64,000 nt of DNA from contig NC_053042.1 in the NCBI RefSeq assembly GCF_003473485.1, positions 8,886,501 to 8,950,500 on the forward strand. The letters run 5' to 3'. Below the pieces are notes generated by a model. The model saw only the letters and a list, made by a program, of their open reading frames with translations, was not told the origin of the DNA and did not search any database. Shown here in pieces: positions 23,008 to 36,394 of the stretch. The position numbers and the translations under genes were made by a program. Position 1 is the first letter of the stretch, and every line of letters begins with the position of its first letter. This DNA is from Medicago truncatula (taxonomy: Eukaryota > Streptophyta > Magnoliopsida > Fabales > Fabaceae).

Positions 23008-26000
23008 CTAGTAGCAAAACTCCTCAAATCCCATGTATTCATTATTCTGAATCCTCTGAATCATGCGTGATATTCCTACTCCACCTATAGACAACCATAC
23101 AAGTGAAAGCCATGTTGTAAGCAAGTAGATTTCATAGAGAAATATGCATAGTGAAATGAAAGCTTAAAATGTAAAAACTAATTAGCAATCGTCATATTTT
23201 TCTCCGCAATGCGATTATTATGACGTTTTTAGAGGTCTCTGCAATCACATTGCAACCACAATTTTAGTCATATCAATAGCATGCATGTGTCTAGAAACAA
23301 ATTCTATACATGTTTTGGAGGCGTCCGCAACCACATTGCAATTTTTCGCGATGTCAAGAATATTTGACATGCACAATTTAAAATATTTGACCATAACATT
23401 CTCTTGATATAGTTAAATCAAACATGACAATTTGACTCATTATAACATATATAAGCATTACTTACCTAGTGCAATTGCACTAACAAGAATTGTGAAGGAT
23501 AAAACAAAGATAATCAAGGAAGCTCTTTGAAAGATATTGACAAGCTTGTCAATGATTTTCTGTCCTATGTATGCTGCAATGGTAGACACTAGGGTGAGGT
23601 AGAGAGCTGCAAATCAAGATGAAAGATACGTATTAGTATACATAGTTGAATTTTATGACCATATGTATATTTATAAAAATATGTGAAAGATGAAGTTTAA
23701 TTTTAATTACCATAAGGAACAGGAAAACGTTTCAAGAGGTAATACTGTGCAACAGATATAGATGCTGTGAATGTCATTCCTAATGAGGCTGAGGCACTTG
23801 CTAACTGCAAGATTATGAAATATAAGATAACTATATTTTGATCAATTTAGGCGATGATATATAGAATATACTAGTAGTAGGATTGGTCTCGTAAGTATAA
23901 CTCAAATGCTAAAAGACCGTAGGAATATTTGATACTAAGGCGCGCGAATTCAAACATGCAATTCTCTTGCTTCTCAATCCTTAGTGTGTGTTACACTCTT
24001 CTATGAGGATCCTAACTCATAATTATCATTCCAGGAATTATTAACTAAACCTACAACTACCTTATAATCTATTTAAAAAAAAAAAAATGCTAACGAGTGT
24101 CCTAAAGACACTCTTTAACAACTTTATTAGGCCATTGAATTGCATTCAATAATAATTAACAGTTTTTTTTGGGTCAAGTAGTCTGATGGCTAGAGCTCAC
24201 ATATTTAAACGTGGAGAAGAGGGTGTCCGGGGTTCGAACCTCGACCCCTGCATATAATACGCAATGTCGATCCCTATCAACTGAGCTAAGTTCACGGGGA
24301 TAATTAACATTGTTTTAGGAATGCCATGCTATGATCATTATTAGGCCAACCCAAAAAAAATGGATGCAAGTGAAAATGCATATTCTACTGGAATTTACCT
24401 GTGGAGCAATTCCCAATTCAATAAACAAAGGGCCCATGACAAATCCACTACCTACACCAAGAAGTCCACCTAAAATTCCAGCTAGCAAGGAACAAGAAAG
24501 TGATAGAGCTAGAAGATGCAAAGGCCAATGTGTGCCATGATCTTGTTTGGAAATAGTGATCTTCTTCCCTTGATATAGGCCTGTTGCTTGGTATAGAGAA
24601 ACCCCTACAGTAACTGGTATCTATAAAACAAAATTTAATTACTAAATTTGTAAGTAATTGTAAATTTGACACAGTAAAAGAAAGTGTACACAGTTACCTG
24701 TAAGAAAGTAAATATCCAGAATGTGATTGAACATCTAGTTGTATAATTCTGTTGAAAAGTGAATCCTTTTGATAATTAGTTCATATAGAAAAAAAGGGAG
24801 AGAATACATTAATACTAAAAGTTCTAAAAAAAATATGCGACCACGATCTAAGACGCAATATGATAGTTTTCGATATCTCCGTGACAACAACTGAAATCAC
24901 ATTTGACTATGATTTTCCGTGATATCAAAGTTCGTGAGGCGATCACAATTTAAAACCATGACTCCTATAAAAAAATTTACGAAAATAGGCTCCTCGTAGT
25001 TGGGATAACCTTGCACCTATCCGTTCAGTACATTGATGGCCGTTGGATTCAGATTGAACATTTCATAAAACATACAAATTTTGTATTTTTGTTCGTAAAA
25101 CCAAAGTACTGAGCTAGAATTCTGGATCGTCAATCTCAATCCAACGATCACGGAAGCACCCACTCTGTGATTTTAGAATATTCCCAGGTAGAGAATCTGA
25201 ATTTGGAATTTACCTTGGCAATCTGTAAGAGAAGGACTGAAAACCAAACAAAACAAAGAAGTCCAAATTCCTTCCAACGAATATTGCTAAGAATGGTCCC
25301 CTGGATTACGGTTACCTACATGCATTAAGAAATGCATCTTAGACATAATATTTAAATCATTTATGTCCATTTTTTTTTTTTTTGGTGTACTTCCAAATAT
25401 GATTTAAGCATTAGAAATGATTAATCTATATAAAGAAACAACAATATTAAAATATGGACATACTTGTTTAATTTCCTTTTCAGGCCCATCATCTGGACAA
25501 CTAGGTAGATACTTGTACTCCACATCTTCACTTGTAGTAGCTGGAAGAAAATGACAATATCATAATGATTAATAATTAATTGATACATATCTATTGAGTT
25601 TGTATCTTGTGACCATGTGGGAGGGAATTGAATGAATTGACTGAAAGCTCAGACACTCTTTGAATTAGGCGTGTCCTGATGTCGGATACGTGTCGTGTCC
25701 GACACCAATACATATAATTACATTAAATTATATGTTTTTCTCAAATTACTAGTGGTGCCGGCGTGTCAGTGTCTGTGTCATGTCCGATATCTGCGTCTGT
25801 GTCCATGCTTTATAGCTGAAAACTAATAATATATACACTCACCATTAGACTCCAAAGACTTCACAGCCTCCTGTGATTGAAAAAGAAAATATTAAAAATG
25901 TAGTTATAAATTAGTTTTTAACACCGACAGTGTATTAACCCACTTGAATTAGTCGGGTGGTAATGACCTGAACTATTGAAAAATGTAGTATTGATATACC

Positions 26001-27236
26001 TCTTTTATTATGGTTTCCTTATTCCATGTGTCAAGACCCTTTAAGTAAGCCCTTACTGATGTCACTGCAAGTCTCAATATAACAAATCAACCATATTAGT
26101 TACTAAGTGAAAAAATTTAAGTGGACTTTTTTGAAGTAGAAATTTTGTATAATTACCTATGAAGACAATAATTAGTAGAACAGTAATCATCCAATCTGCA
26201 AATACTACACTTAAAACAACCCCTATGCTAATACCAAGAATTATAACTGGTGCATTAAGAAGCACCAAATCATAGTCAATCATTGGTATGTCAAGTGTTG
26301 GATGCCTTAGCTTCAAATTGAAGAATACTGTTGATATTGCAGCACCAGTAACCATACCTAAAACAAACACAATAAATGGTCAAAAGCTCAAACATTTCAG
26401 TTTCAAAGTAGGTCCTAAAACAAATTTAGCTCGGTTGGAGCTCAGTAGCTCACTAGAGTCAGGGCAAACTTCAAAACTCAGAGGGCACTGACAAAAGTAC
26501 TTACATATTATCCACGAATAAAATTTTCACGCTAATAATGAGAATTGAACCCAGACTCTGGTGGCCTTATGGGTTATGAGTGAACTCCTTACCAACAGGA
26601 CCGTTTTTTACATCTTTTTACATCGATTAAAACTTCAATCGATGTAAAAACTTATTTTTTTAAATATTTTCAAAGAAATCTCAATTTCAAAGATCCATTG
26701 AGAAAAATCAGTTTCTAAAGAGGATAATTGTGATGGATATCTATTGACTTTGTCATGAACAACTATAGAGACTCTTACATTTTGAAATAGCAGTTGCTGA
26801 TTTTGCATCAAATCCAATAATCAAGATTAGCATTGGAACAAAGATGCCACCACCACCAACTCCACCTACACTTCCAAATGAAGCTCCAAAGATTCCAATC
26901 AAGGTACCAACAATGATTTGCCATCCAAGTCTTATATCCTATTAATGATTAAACAATCAAATTCTATACACAATAACACACATTTATATAAGGAAATAGA
27001 CACTTGAGAGAATTATTATATAGCAAAGTAGAAGAGATATTGTATTCAAAAGGAAATAATTGTAATAGATGCAAAACACTTACTGGCCAAACATGTTCAT
27101 TAGCTTTGACATGGTAATAAAAAGATTGTGCTTCATTAACTATCCATGATCTTTCTTCACTTTTGATGGTTCTATTAGCACAAAAGATGAGAAGAGCAAA
27201 CAAAAGAATGAATGAAAACAAAACCACATTTCTCAT
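23008..27236 (-). CDS. Sulfite exporter TauE/SafE family membrane protein, 456 aa
   Basis: Twelve exons: 27236-27084, 26938-26779, 26357-26157, 26064-26000, 25870-25843, 25540-25464, 25315-25214, 24748-24698, 24620-24399, 23804-23711, 23606-23466, 23084-23008 (1371 nt including the stop). The N-terminus [18 protein letters not shown] is a signal peptide or signal anchor. Two TauE/SafE half-domains follow, each opening with a glycine-rich membrane motif: [11 protein letters not shown] at 76-86 and [10 protein letters not shown] at 330-339. The hydrophobic stretches fit about 8-10 membrane segments. A hydrophilic loop (about 180-240) links the halves, and the C-terminus [11 protein letters not shown] is short and soluble. 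Family: putative anion or organosulfur permeases; substrate in plants is poorly defined and cannot be read here. Introns carry a SINE (24162-24299), a SINE-like element (about 26505-26600) and a GTGTC-rich repeat (about 25666-25815). A broken partial copy lies at about 29.3-29.9 kb. Confidence 0.95.
24162..24299 (-). mobile_element. tRNA-derived SINE in intron 9 of the TauE/SafE gene
   Basis: Minus-strand reading gives GTGAACTTAGCTCAGTTGAT (box A region) and GGTTCGAACC (box B), ending in poly(A). The 10-bp duplication ATAATTAACA lies at 24152-24161 and 24300-24309. Same family as 48837-48987. Confidence 0.9.
25666..25815. repeat. GTGTC/GACAC-rich foldback repeat in TauE/SafE intron 5
   Basis: The words CGTGTCC, GTGTCGTGTCCGACACC and GGCGTGTCAGTGTCTGTGTC recur with mixed orientation; a relative sits at about 17390-17510 in La intron 2. 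Boundaries approximate. Confidence 0.5.
26505..26600 (-). mobile_element. SINE-like tRNA-derived fragment in TauE/SafE intron 2
   Basis: Minus-strand GGTCCTGTTGGTAAGGAG and GGGTTCAATTCTC resemble polymerase III boxes A and B at the expected spacing. No target-site duplication established. Confidence 0.4.
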
Positions 27237-29254
27237 GACTCTTCAATGATGGAAAACTAGCCAGCTTGGAAAGAGTTAAAGCTTTGGTTGGAAAATGTGA
27301 GAGTAGAAATGGAAGAATAGCTGAGTGTAGTGATTATGGAGATTTTTTTGGATTATATATTACTATATGATTGCTTTTATTGATGGTGATTTCATGTGAA
27401 GTCCACTTCATTTTGATCACTTAAATTGACAAATAGATTTTGTTTAGATTAAACTATTGCCAAGTGTGTACATGTTTGAATCAAACTTGGGAAAATTGAT
27501 TTAGACCAAAAATTATTTTTTAAATATGCATGTGTATGTTTTAAAAAATTAATAATCATATTAAATTATGAAAATATATTTTTGTTCAAAGCTTGCATTT
27601 TAGGAAAACAAACATTTGTTAAAAGAAAATGTTTGGTAGACATATACCAATAGATGTATACCATAAGATCTTGGTATTTTATTTTTCTATTTTATACTAA
27701 TTATTTAGTAAAATATTTTATTTCTAATTAGGAATTAAATCAAATTATTTTCATAATTTGTAAAGAATTTGTTTTGAAGTATTATTACTTTAAAGAACAA
27801 TATTATACTATAGAAGTTAAAAATAGTTTCTATTTTCCCTAAAAAAAAATAGTTTCTATTTGTTTAAAGAAAGTTTTTTCCATCTGTAATATTTTTGTAA
27901 GTGCATAAATCTACACTCTCTCTACCGTTAATATTTTAACAATTCATGCGGTCGATGATCAATAATCGTTTGATCAAGATTAAATTTAATATTTTAAAAT
28001 ATAAAACAAATATTAAAGTTTTCTTATTTGTAGACCATCAATTTAACTGTTAATGATCCAGACTCTGTAAATGCAGGAAAATCTCAACTGCTGTATATCC
28101 AATTTCCAATTTTTCTCCCCAAACATGTAGTAAATTTGCCACATAATGCATGTGCACCTTTTTTTTTTTTTTTTTATCCTTCTTGAACGTAGTAGTTTTT
28201 TTTTTCTTCCTTCCCACAAATGAAGGTGGTAGTTGCTGGTAGTTCCACTTAAGAGATAGATTATTAATTTTCCATTCCCTGACTTAACTTAGGGTCCGGT
28301 TAATTATTTTTTAATTTATGAAAAATAACTTACGTAAATAAATAAATTTTTATGTTAATTTATAAAAAATTTATTAACGAATATTGTATCTTCATAAGCA
28401 ATTTTTTTATAAATAATTTTGATAAGTTTATAAATAATACATAAAATCTTATTTATCCTTTAATGAGTGTACGATAATGAATAATTGATACTTTAATGTG
28501 TGTTTAAGTGTGTAGAAAAATATATAAAGCTTTAATAAATGTGATTAACCGAAAATGTAGTACGAAGAAAGATAGAGAGAAAAAACAAATGTCCAAACAA
28601 ACATTACGGTTGATTATTAATATACAAAAGTTAACAAAAATTTCAAACTTTATTTGTTCTTCAAACGTAGTATCAAATGGTCCCGACATTCTGTTAGATG
28701 TTTAAGGTAGTGGGGTTGCTCATCAATATTCTTTATTAAGTAGTACTATAAGTTAAGCTTTTTTTCATTTAAGAAAATTATATTTTGTCAAAAAAAAAAA
28801 ATTTAAGAAAATTATTATGATGATTGCCAAAAAAAGAATACTAATAATTTATCCTCCTTTGTCGTTTGCACGTATGATCTTATCTTCATTTCAATCGATT
28901 ATAATAAATGAACGGGTACATATTATGGATAGCTAGTAGATATTTTTGATAAATGATATTTATACAATTATTTTTTGATATTTTTTGATAATTTTTGTGA
29001 CAATTTTCTCTCTCATACTCACATGATGTTTTTACTTTTTCTTTCTATTGCTTTGGTTTTTGTGTCAATACATCTTTTTCTTTGTAAAAAATTATGATTA
29101 TCATAAAAGTTATCAATTAAATGACTGTTGAATAACACAACTCATATTTTTTCCATCCACTTCACTGCTGTCTAATAAATACTCGTGTAACATGAGTTCA
29201 GAAAAAAAAAATTCAGCAAAACTTTTGATTCTATATAAGGAGTCGGTGGATATA

Positions 29255-29462
29255 GGTTGAAAAAAGGAAATCATTTCTAATGGATACAAAGCAGTTATTT
29301 GGCCAAACATGATGATAATTTGAATGGCTTTGCTTTCACATGATAGTATAAGATTGTGCTTCATCTATCCATGATGATTCCTCAATTTTGGTACTTCTAT
29401 TAACACCAAAGATGAGAAGAACAAACAAAAGAATGTATGAAAACAAAAACCACGTTTCTCAT
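29255..29462 (-). pseudogene. Relic of TauE/SafE exon 1 plus part of intron 1 (duplicated promoter/exon fragment)
   Basis: On the minus strand, ATG at 29462 begins MRNVVF as in the intact gene, then an extra A in the run near 29446 shifts the frame and a stop follows within about 20 codons. The end of the relic exon reads GGCCAAATAAC where the intact gene has the donor GGCCA|GTAAG, so the donor is lost. Similarity to the intact locus continues into intron 1 and into the promoter side (29463-29870 against 27237-27600), broken only by a small retroposon. No downstream exons are present. Confidence 0.85.
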
Positions 29463-29550
29463 GACCTTTAATGATGGAAAGCTAGCCAAACTGGAAAAAA
29501 GTAAACTTATTTTTGTTGAAAAATATGTAAAATGGAATATACTTAACTCA

Positions 29551-29614
29551 GTCTCTGTATCTTTTGTTTTTTATTAATATATATTTTTGTTTCTTGCCTA
29601 AAAAAAAAAAAAAA
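29551..29614 (+). mobile_element. 64-bp poly(A) retroposon with 16-bp target-site duplication
   Basis: The direct repeat GAATATACTTAACTCA lies at 29535-29550 and 29615-29630. Between them is a short AT-rich segment ending in 14 A residues. This is the signature of a severely 5'-truncated LINE-driven insertion. It interrupts the duplicated TauE/SafE promoter. Confidence 0.85.
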
Positions 29615-32600
29615 GAATATACTTAACTCAATTTACAATTACAAAGACTTTTAGATTATTATATGATGATTGATTAGAGAGAGTGATTTCAAGTGAATCT
29701 ACTTCATATCACTTAAATTGACCAGTTGATTTTGTTTAGATTAAACTATTATGTAGTGTGTGTTTGAATCAAAATTGGTAAAATTGATTTAGACCAAGTT
29801 TTTATTTTTATTTTTTTATGTGTTTTATTGTTATTATAATAATATTAAATTATGAAAGTACTCTTTCTTTTGACAGTGAAAGTACTTTTTGTTAAAAGCT
29901 TGTTGAATCACTTCTAAATGAAATGCTTTTAAGTAAAAACAATATTACTAAAATACAAAAGTTAAGACGGTTATTAACGATTTAGTTTGAAGTTTGCATC
30001 ATAGTTCTCACTTTCCAATATACTATCGACGTGATTTTTGTGAAATTATAATTGTAAACTTTCATGTATTCGTGCATTTATACCCTCCTGGACGCTCCAA
30101 AGAGGGGTTTAGTCTTGTAGTTATAAGATATTGAGTTCAAATTCCTTTGAGATAATAAACACTAGTTATTAGAACTACTTTACTTAATAAAAAATTCTTC
30201 TTAATTATATATATTAAAAATAATTCATTCTTGCTTTAGTTATCTTCTTCATTTGAATCATTCAATTATTATCCATGAAGGGTCCACAGAGCTAGCTTGT
30301 AGGTTTTCCTTACACTGCTTGATTGATATATTTCATATACTCGTGGAACATGAGTTTCAAAATTTTGTTTATTTTATAGTATTTCAAAAATGAAAAGTGA
30401 GAATAACAAGAATTGTTCGTTGAGTTTAGTTGAGAATCTGATCATAAATTCTTGTTGTTTGTAAAGCGAAGAAGGATAATCACTTACAAACCTGGATTTG
30501 CTGCTGCCATCAAATCAAAGCATTCACACAATCATACATTGGAGGCCGTTTAGTTAAGATTTAAAATTGCTATTCTTAAATTATATATTATAAAATAAAA
30601 ATTATAATCGATACATTTTAGATTGTTCGATCAAGATGGAATAGCTACATAAGAATTAACAGCAAGAAATAATTGATATAGTAAGCTCCAATTTGGTCAC
30701 GTACACACATTGGTATGATTGAAAAGTTCTCGCCACAATTTGAGCAACATACAGACGTGAAAATTCATATATCTAGTTTCTTAAGAGCATTATTGTCTGT
30801 GTTTATTTTGAGTTACTTCACGGAAACTAAACATCATGCGTCAATGTCAATTGAATAATTCATCCATACGTGATCATCTTTAGTTTCGATTGTGTGTATA
30901 CACATAAACGGTTCTGTTAAGAGTCTCACATCAGATTGATAAGACTCTTGTATCTATCTGATGTGGGACTTAGATTTTTCTCAATAGGTTTCTAATTACT
31001 TTATGGCATGCAATTTTTTCTTCAATATTATATTATGTACTTGTACAAATAAAGACATGTATAATATTTCTTTTGCAATAACGTGGGATATAATGGATGT
31101 GATCTATTTTAGAGTTTTTGATGGGTAATATGGATATTTTAATATGTAGTTGAGTTGTTTAAATATTTGGAAAATGTGAAATAATATATAAAATTAAATG
31201 TGATCTATTTAAAGAATCCATATAGGTATGATGAATGTGGGTGCTCTAATTATTTTTTTTTAAATGAAGATCGGTGTCCAAACTCAACTACATAGTTGCT
31301 CTTAATCTAATGCGATAATCCACCCAAACATTTCAGAATCCTTCAGAAGTCCCAATGATTACCTTTGTTAAATTCGTGAATTTCTTGTTGCAGATGAGAG
31401 TTCTTGAATAAATCTCATTGTTAGATTAGACATCTTCATCCGAGTGCAAATCAAAACCTCGCAGTTGTGTAGTTATGTATGAGTTTCAGATACTATTTAT
31501 CATTTTGTCTATTTAAAAAAGTCTAACAGTTTCTTTGCTCACATTAAGAGACTATTGAAATTTTGGGGTCAATTTTCTTCCACAATACTTGTTTTATTTT
31601 CACTTGATGCCTACTTTGAGTTCACATATATATAATGGAGATCATCTTTTTTTTAGTTGTAGAATTTTTTTTGAAGAACGTAAAAGAATATATTAATTAA
31701 TACTCAAATTCAAGGTGAAAGATAATCACATAAGGGAGTTTGCTTGCACATTAAAAATTCTTTTGGATACTGCTCAGATGATTCGTTGTTGAGTAAGAGG
31801 AGCAGGTTGTAAGAGACACATTGTACAAAGGAAAAAGATAGGTAGACACCATTTTTACGTATCTCTCATGTACATCTCTATGTGACACTGTGATAGGACT
31901 ATTTTAATAATTTCACATCACACTCTCACCCCCTCCCATCTCTTATTTCAATGTTTTTGTCACATGTCACAATTATACGTGAATATCAAAAGATATATGC
32001 CACCTAAAGGTGTCTACGTATAAAGGCTATTGTACAAAATACTTGTACTCAATGGTTGTTGCTTTGTTGGAGATGGACACACTTTATATATTACTTTCTT
32101 TACTGGACATTAATCACTAGATGATCATAGCTAGTGAGAAATCGACTATGCACATTCCTTTAATGTCATAAAATAACAAGCACCCGGTATTTTGCTCTTA
32201 GTGTAGTGACAAACACTCTTAGTATTACGTCTTTAAATAGCATACACTAGACAATTCTAGCTCTATTCTTCTTTGACTTTACTTGATAAGATGTTTATAC
32301 TTTTGCGTACTTAATAAAACGTTAGATGATAAAGTGTACTCACACACCAATTCCCTATTGCGATCACCAAAATGCTCTACAAGTAATAGTTAATTCCATT
32401 TTTCATAAACAAACCAAACACTTGAGATCAATTGTCACCTTATTCGTGAAAAATCTCAAACAAGAGTGATGTGTCCTCTACCATTAGAGTTTCCTCTTAT
32501 GAGTGGTTATCATATTTTTTCACCAAAGCTTTGTATCCAAAGCCCTCTATTAACTTTTAAGTTGAGCATGATTGATATCTATCAAACTCCAATTTGCGAG

Positions 32601-32739
32601 AGGGTGTTAAAGGAACCCAATACTATCGAAGAGAAAGGTCTGAACCTGCCAATTCTGCTATGACAGTTAGATTGTAGATGCCAGCTAAGCATGCTATTAG
32701 AGACAATCATTTCACGGGTTTCTATGTTTTTTTAGTAGT

Positions 32740-32886
32740 GATATTTGAACATCTATTTGAAAACAACATCTTTTCTCTCTCTTTTTATTGGTCAAAAATA
32801 ATGGAAAGAGAAAAAGTAAGAAAGAGAATAAAAATATAACGTGAGTAAGTGAGAGAAAATTGTCATAAAGCGGTCGTACAAATATC
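32740..32886. mobile_element. MITE, same family as 11005-11171
   Basis: Ends GATATTTGAACATC and CGTACAAATATC, with TCTCTCTC and GAGAGAAAA inner arms. 147 bp, no coding capacity. Confidence 0.5.
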
Positions 32887-33436
32887 ATTTCTCTTTTTTT
32901 CCCCTTCCTTTCTTGCAACCATTTTACTATGAATTCGGATGAAATAAATTATTATTCTATTAAACAAAGATGTGAAGCGAGCTTCTGGTGTTGGATCACA
33001 AAGACGATGAGTCCCTCACTTGATGGAGAGATATTGTGATAGCTCAAATGTAAGTTAAAGTCTCGCATTAGATGAAAGAGTTGAGGTTGAACAACATTCG
33101 AGTGAGAGGATCCATAAACGATGTGCTTCAAGATTTGGTGAAGATATGATGTCGTGGTTGCTCTTCGTCTTTCCACAATAGTATTAGAATCGTTGGTTTA
33201 GTGAAGAATTCAATCAACTATCTGTATTGAAATTTTGCATAACAATGATACTTAGAGAGTGTTTGGTAAAATTAAGCTATAATCTAACTGATACCTGAAA
33301 AGTTGGCTGATTAAAATTAAAGTGTTTAGTAAAATCAAATTTTTAAGTCATTAATAGATATAAAATGATATAAAAGTACATGTATATTTAATTTATATAA
33401 ATTATATGTATAAACATTTTTCAATATATATATATA

Positions 33437-34752
33437 GGGTGAGGATATTTTGACTCCAAGAGTAAGTGTAATATCTTACTCTAAATCTTGACCTTTAATT
33501 CTAATATTGGTTAATGGCTTAGATTAATTGATATGATAGACTTTAATTCGATTTTCTATTGTAGTCAACACTTATCACTACAAAATAACAAAACAATAAA
33601 TGTGTTTTAATTGCATGATTTTTTTTCTTCTTCCATTATTATTTTTTTTTGTTTCACGCAAAAATATTTTTTTAGTGTTAAATTAAAATCCTTTCCTTGA
33701 AATAAAAATTTCAAGATTCACTCATTCTATTCCTTCAAAAAAATTGCATAAGAAAAAAAAAAATTGCATATATTTTTTTATGCTAAAAGAATTTTTTTCT
33801 TCTTTTTCCTTCTCCCTTTACTTTTTTAACGCTAAAAAAATTGCATTTGTAAAATTCAAAGAATTGCATATTTATTCGTTCTCCCGTTACTATTTTTTAT
33901 ACGAATATTTTTTCTATTTCTTCATTATAGTCCTGATCTTTTCTTATGTTTTTTCGTAAATACACATTTTTGTACTAATCTGTCACGAAAAAAAAAGACG
34001 ATAGAGGAAGTAACCCTAGTCTTTTCTTATATCTAATTCATTTACAATAATTACATAAAAAAATAAAAAAATTTGTGTATTTTCTTATATAAATAACGAC
34101 AAATTAAAATAATCATCTCCATCGTAATTAGTTTTTGTTGTCACTGACATACATAGATGATGATGTTATTTGAGAAAGAGCTCAAGAATTCAACATAACA
34201 TAAAGAAAAAAAAAACACGTGAATCCAACATAACATAACAAGGGCTAAAAATTCAAAAACAAATTCGCAAAAATTGCAACATCGTAAAGAGGGTATATTT
34301 GGGCACACATTATGCCACTCAGATGCTTTGTAAATTACTATGTTGTGGATCCAAGCATGGCAATAAACCTGCATTTGAACATAAGTAAAATTAGTTATTT
34401 TAATCATTAATTTAAATTAAATAATAAAGACAACATGTACAAATGTAAGAACACTTACCTACACATGTATTAATCATGTTGAATTTTTATTTCAAGGAAA
34501 GGATTTTAATTTAACCCTAAAAAAATATTTTTGCGTGAAACAAAAAAAAGCAATGGAAGAAGAAAAAAAATCATGCAATTAAAAGACATTTATTGTTTTT
34601 TTATTTTGTAGTGATAAGTGTTAACTACAATAGAAAATGAAATTAAAGCATATCATATCAATTAATCTAAGCCATTAACCAATATTAGAATTAAAGGTCA
34701 AGATTTGAAGTAAGATATTATACTTACTCTTGGAGTCAAAATATCTCCACCC
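33437..34752. mobile_element. Long-TIR foldback DNA element, 1.3 kb (MULE-like)
   Basis: The left arm (33437 to about 33713) and the right arm (about 34482-34752) are inverted copies of about 270 bp, over 90% alike by eye; both start GGGTG(A/G)(A/G)GATATTTTG and share CTCCAAGAGTAAGT and TTAATTGATATGATA. The central 770 bp is AT-rich without a transposase. AT-rich 9-bp flanks (ATATATATA / ATATATATT) fit a Mutator-type duplication but are low complexity. Confidence 0.85.
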
Positions 34753-35749
34753 ATATATATTTATTTTTCTCTTGAAAATTATAAATATGATATTTGAACT
34801 TAATTGAGATGTTTTGTAACTAAATTCGCTCAAATTTCATATCTTTCTATTTTTTTAATGAAAAGTTGTATGTTTTATTTAAAATTGTAAATATGCGAAA
34901 AGAAAAAATAATAATGCTAAATATGTAATTTATTGTTTGACAAAATGCTAAATATGTAATATAAATCTAAGAGAAACCGTTTCAAAAATAAAATCAATAA
35001 AAAGAGCAACAAGGTAGTGCAAAATAATAACGTGGGTAGTTTATTTTTTAATACGGCCAGTTTTTGTTATAGAAAAATAAAAATAAAAATATTAAAGGTT
35101 TAAAATGAAAGAAAATGTAAAAAGTTAAAAGCTATAAGCTCAAAAGCTATTTAAAATAGTTTATCAAAAAATGCTATAAACTAATGAAAATAACTTTTTT
35201 ACCAAGGGCATCCCATTCTTTCAAAACAAACTTATAAGTTTATCTAATAAACTATAAACTAGCTTATTTGTGTTATCAAATACAGTTTTAGACGCTTACA
35301 AGTCTGGCTGACCAATATATAATGTGTCAATTAGAATAACCAACCACTATTCACACCTCTCCAATCTCCATCAACACCTCCAAACTTTTTTACATGCTTT
35401 TCTTGCAACTTCTCAACTGATTGATTCAGTTGCGATACTTCTCTGAAAAAAATGCGCTAGATTTTCATTCTCCATTTCTATGATCATCATTCCGTTGAAT
35501 TGAATTTCACAAGATCAATACAAACTTCTCAAGGTCATTCTCCGTAAGATTCTCTCCAATTTTTTCTAACTCTGATTCATCATAAATCTTCTATTTACCT
35601 ATTTATTACTTGTTTTTAATTTTTTTTTCTTTCTTATTCATTTTGGAATCTGCAAATGCTTAAGAAGGGTTAATCTAAATGGAAACACAATTGATTTTCA
35701 TGTATTGTGCCTCAACTAATTGTTGGATTGTTGAAATTTTAGAAGGAAC

Positions 35750-35960
35750 GATTAGTGGCATAAGCGCTTATCATGATAAACACTAATGTATAAGCTATTT
35801 TTACAACAAAAGATAAAATAAAGTTATATTGTTTTCTTATAGTAAGCTATCTTAGAGAGCTCTTATGAAAATAAGCTGAAAGTAGCTTATGAAATGTATC
35901 ATAGGCTGTTTGATAAGTTCTCCCAAATAGTTTCATAAGTGATTATGTCAGTAGATAAAT
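35750..35960. mobile_element. MITE with GCATAAGCGCTTAT-type end in SFT2 leader intron
   Basis: GGCATAAGCGCTTATCATG on the left and TTTCATAAGTGATTATGTC on the right are imperfect inverted ends; the interior contains repeated TAAGCT/AGCTTA words. Boundaries approximate. Confidence 0.45.
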
Positions 35961-36080
35961 TCGACTAAGGCAATTCAAAAAGACCCTGAGCCTTATATGC
36001 TACTAAATTTAGGACCATGTTGACTAAATCACAAGAATTCAGAAAGTTGATAATAATATTAAGTTTGTTAATAATTTTTT

Positions 36081-36394
36081 GGCAAAATTACACTTTTAGT
36101 CCCTTAACTTAATTTCAGGTAACAGTTTGGTCTTTATCTTTTTTTCATTTCAATTTAGTCCTTCTTGTCCATTTTCATATACATTTTCAAGCTTCAAATC
36201 TAATATTCTTATGTAAACATAGACGAGGATCATAGATTTGAAGACTGAATGACCATAAGAAAATAAAATCATGAATTTTAAGCTTAAAAGTTCATATGAA
36301 AATGGACAAAAAGGACCAAATTGAAATGAAAAAAAAATAAAGGACCAAACTGTTACCTGAAATTAAGTTAAGGGACTAAAAGTGTAATTTTGCC
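36081..36394. mobile_element. Near-palindromic MITE, copy 2 of 2, with 9-bp target-site duplication
   Basis: The ends GGCAAAATTACACTTTTAGT and ACTAAAAGTGTAATTTTGCC are perfect inverses. It is flanked by TAATTTTTT at 36072-36080 and 36395-36403. A 9-bp duplication points to Mutator-type mobilisation. Highly similar to 11562-11880. Confidence 0.9.

Larger units (their letters stand above)
27237..35330. other. Long intergenic region between the TauE/SafE and SFT2 genes
   Basis: No intact gene. It holds the TauE/SafE promoter (just right of 27236), the broken duplicate at 29255-29870 with its small retroposon, MITEs (partial about 28966-29080; 32740-32886), a tRNA-like repeat at about 30096-30170, a legume repeat with GATGTGGGACTT near 30900-30970, and the foldback element 33437-34752. 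From 31000 to 32700 I see only AT-rich sequence. The short frames there show no family likeness. Confidence 0.6.

Noticed and set aside
33744-33959. 71-aa frame inside the foldback element
   Set aside because: Phe/Tyr-rich translation of AT-rich DNA; no transposase motif.
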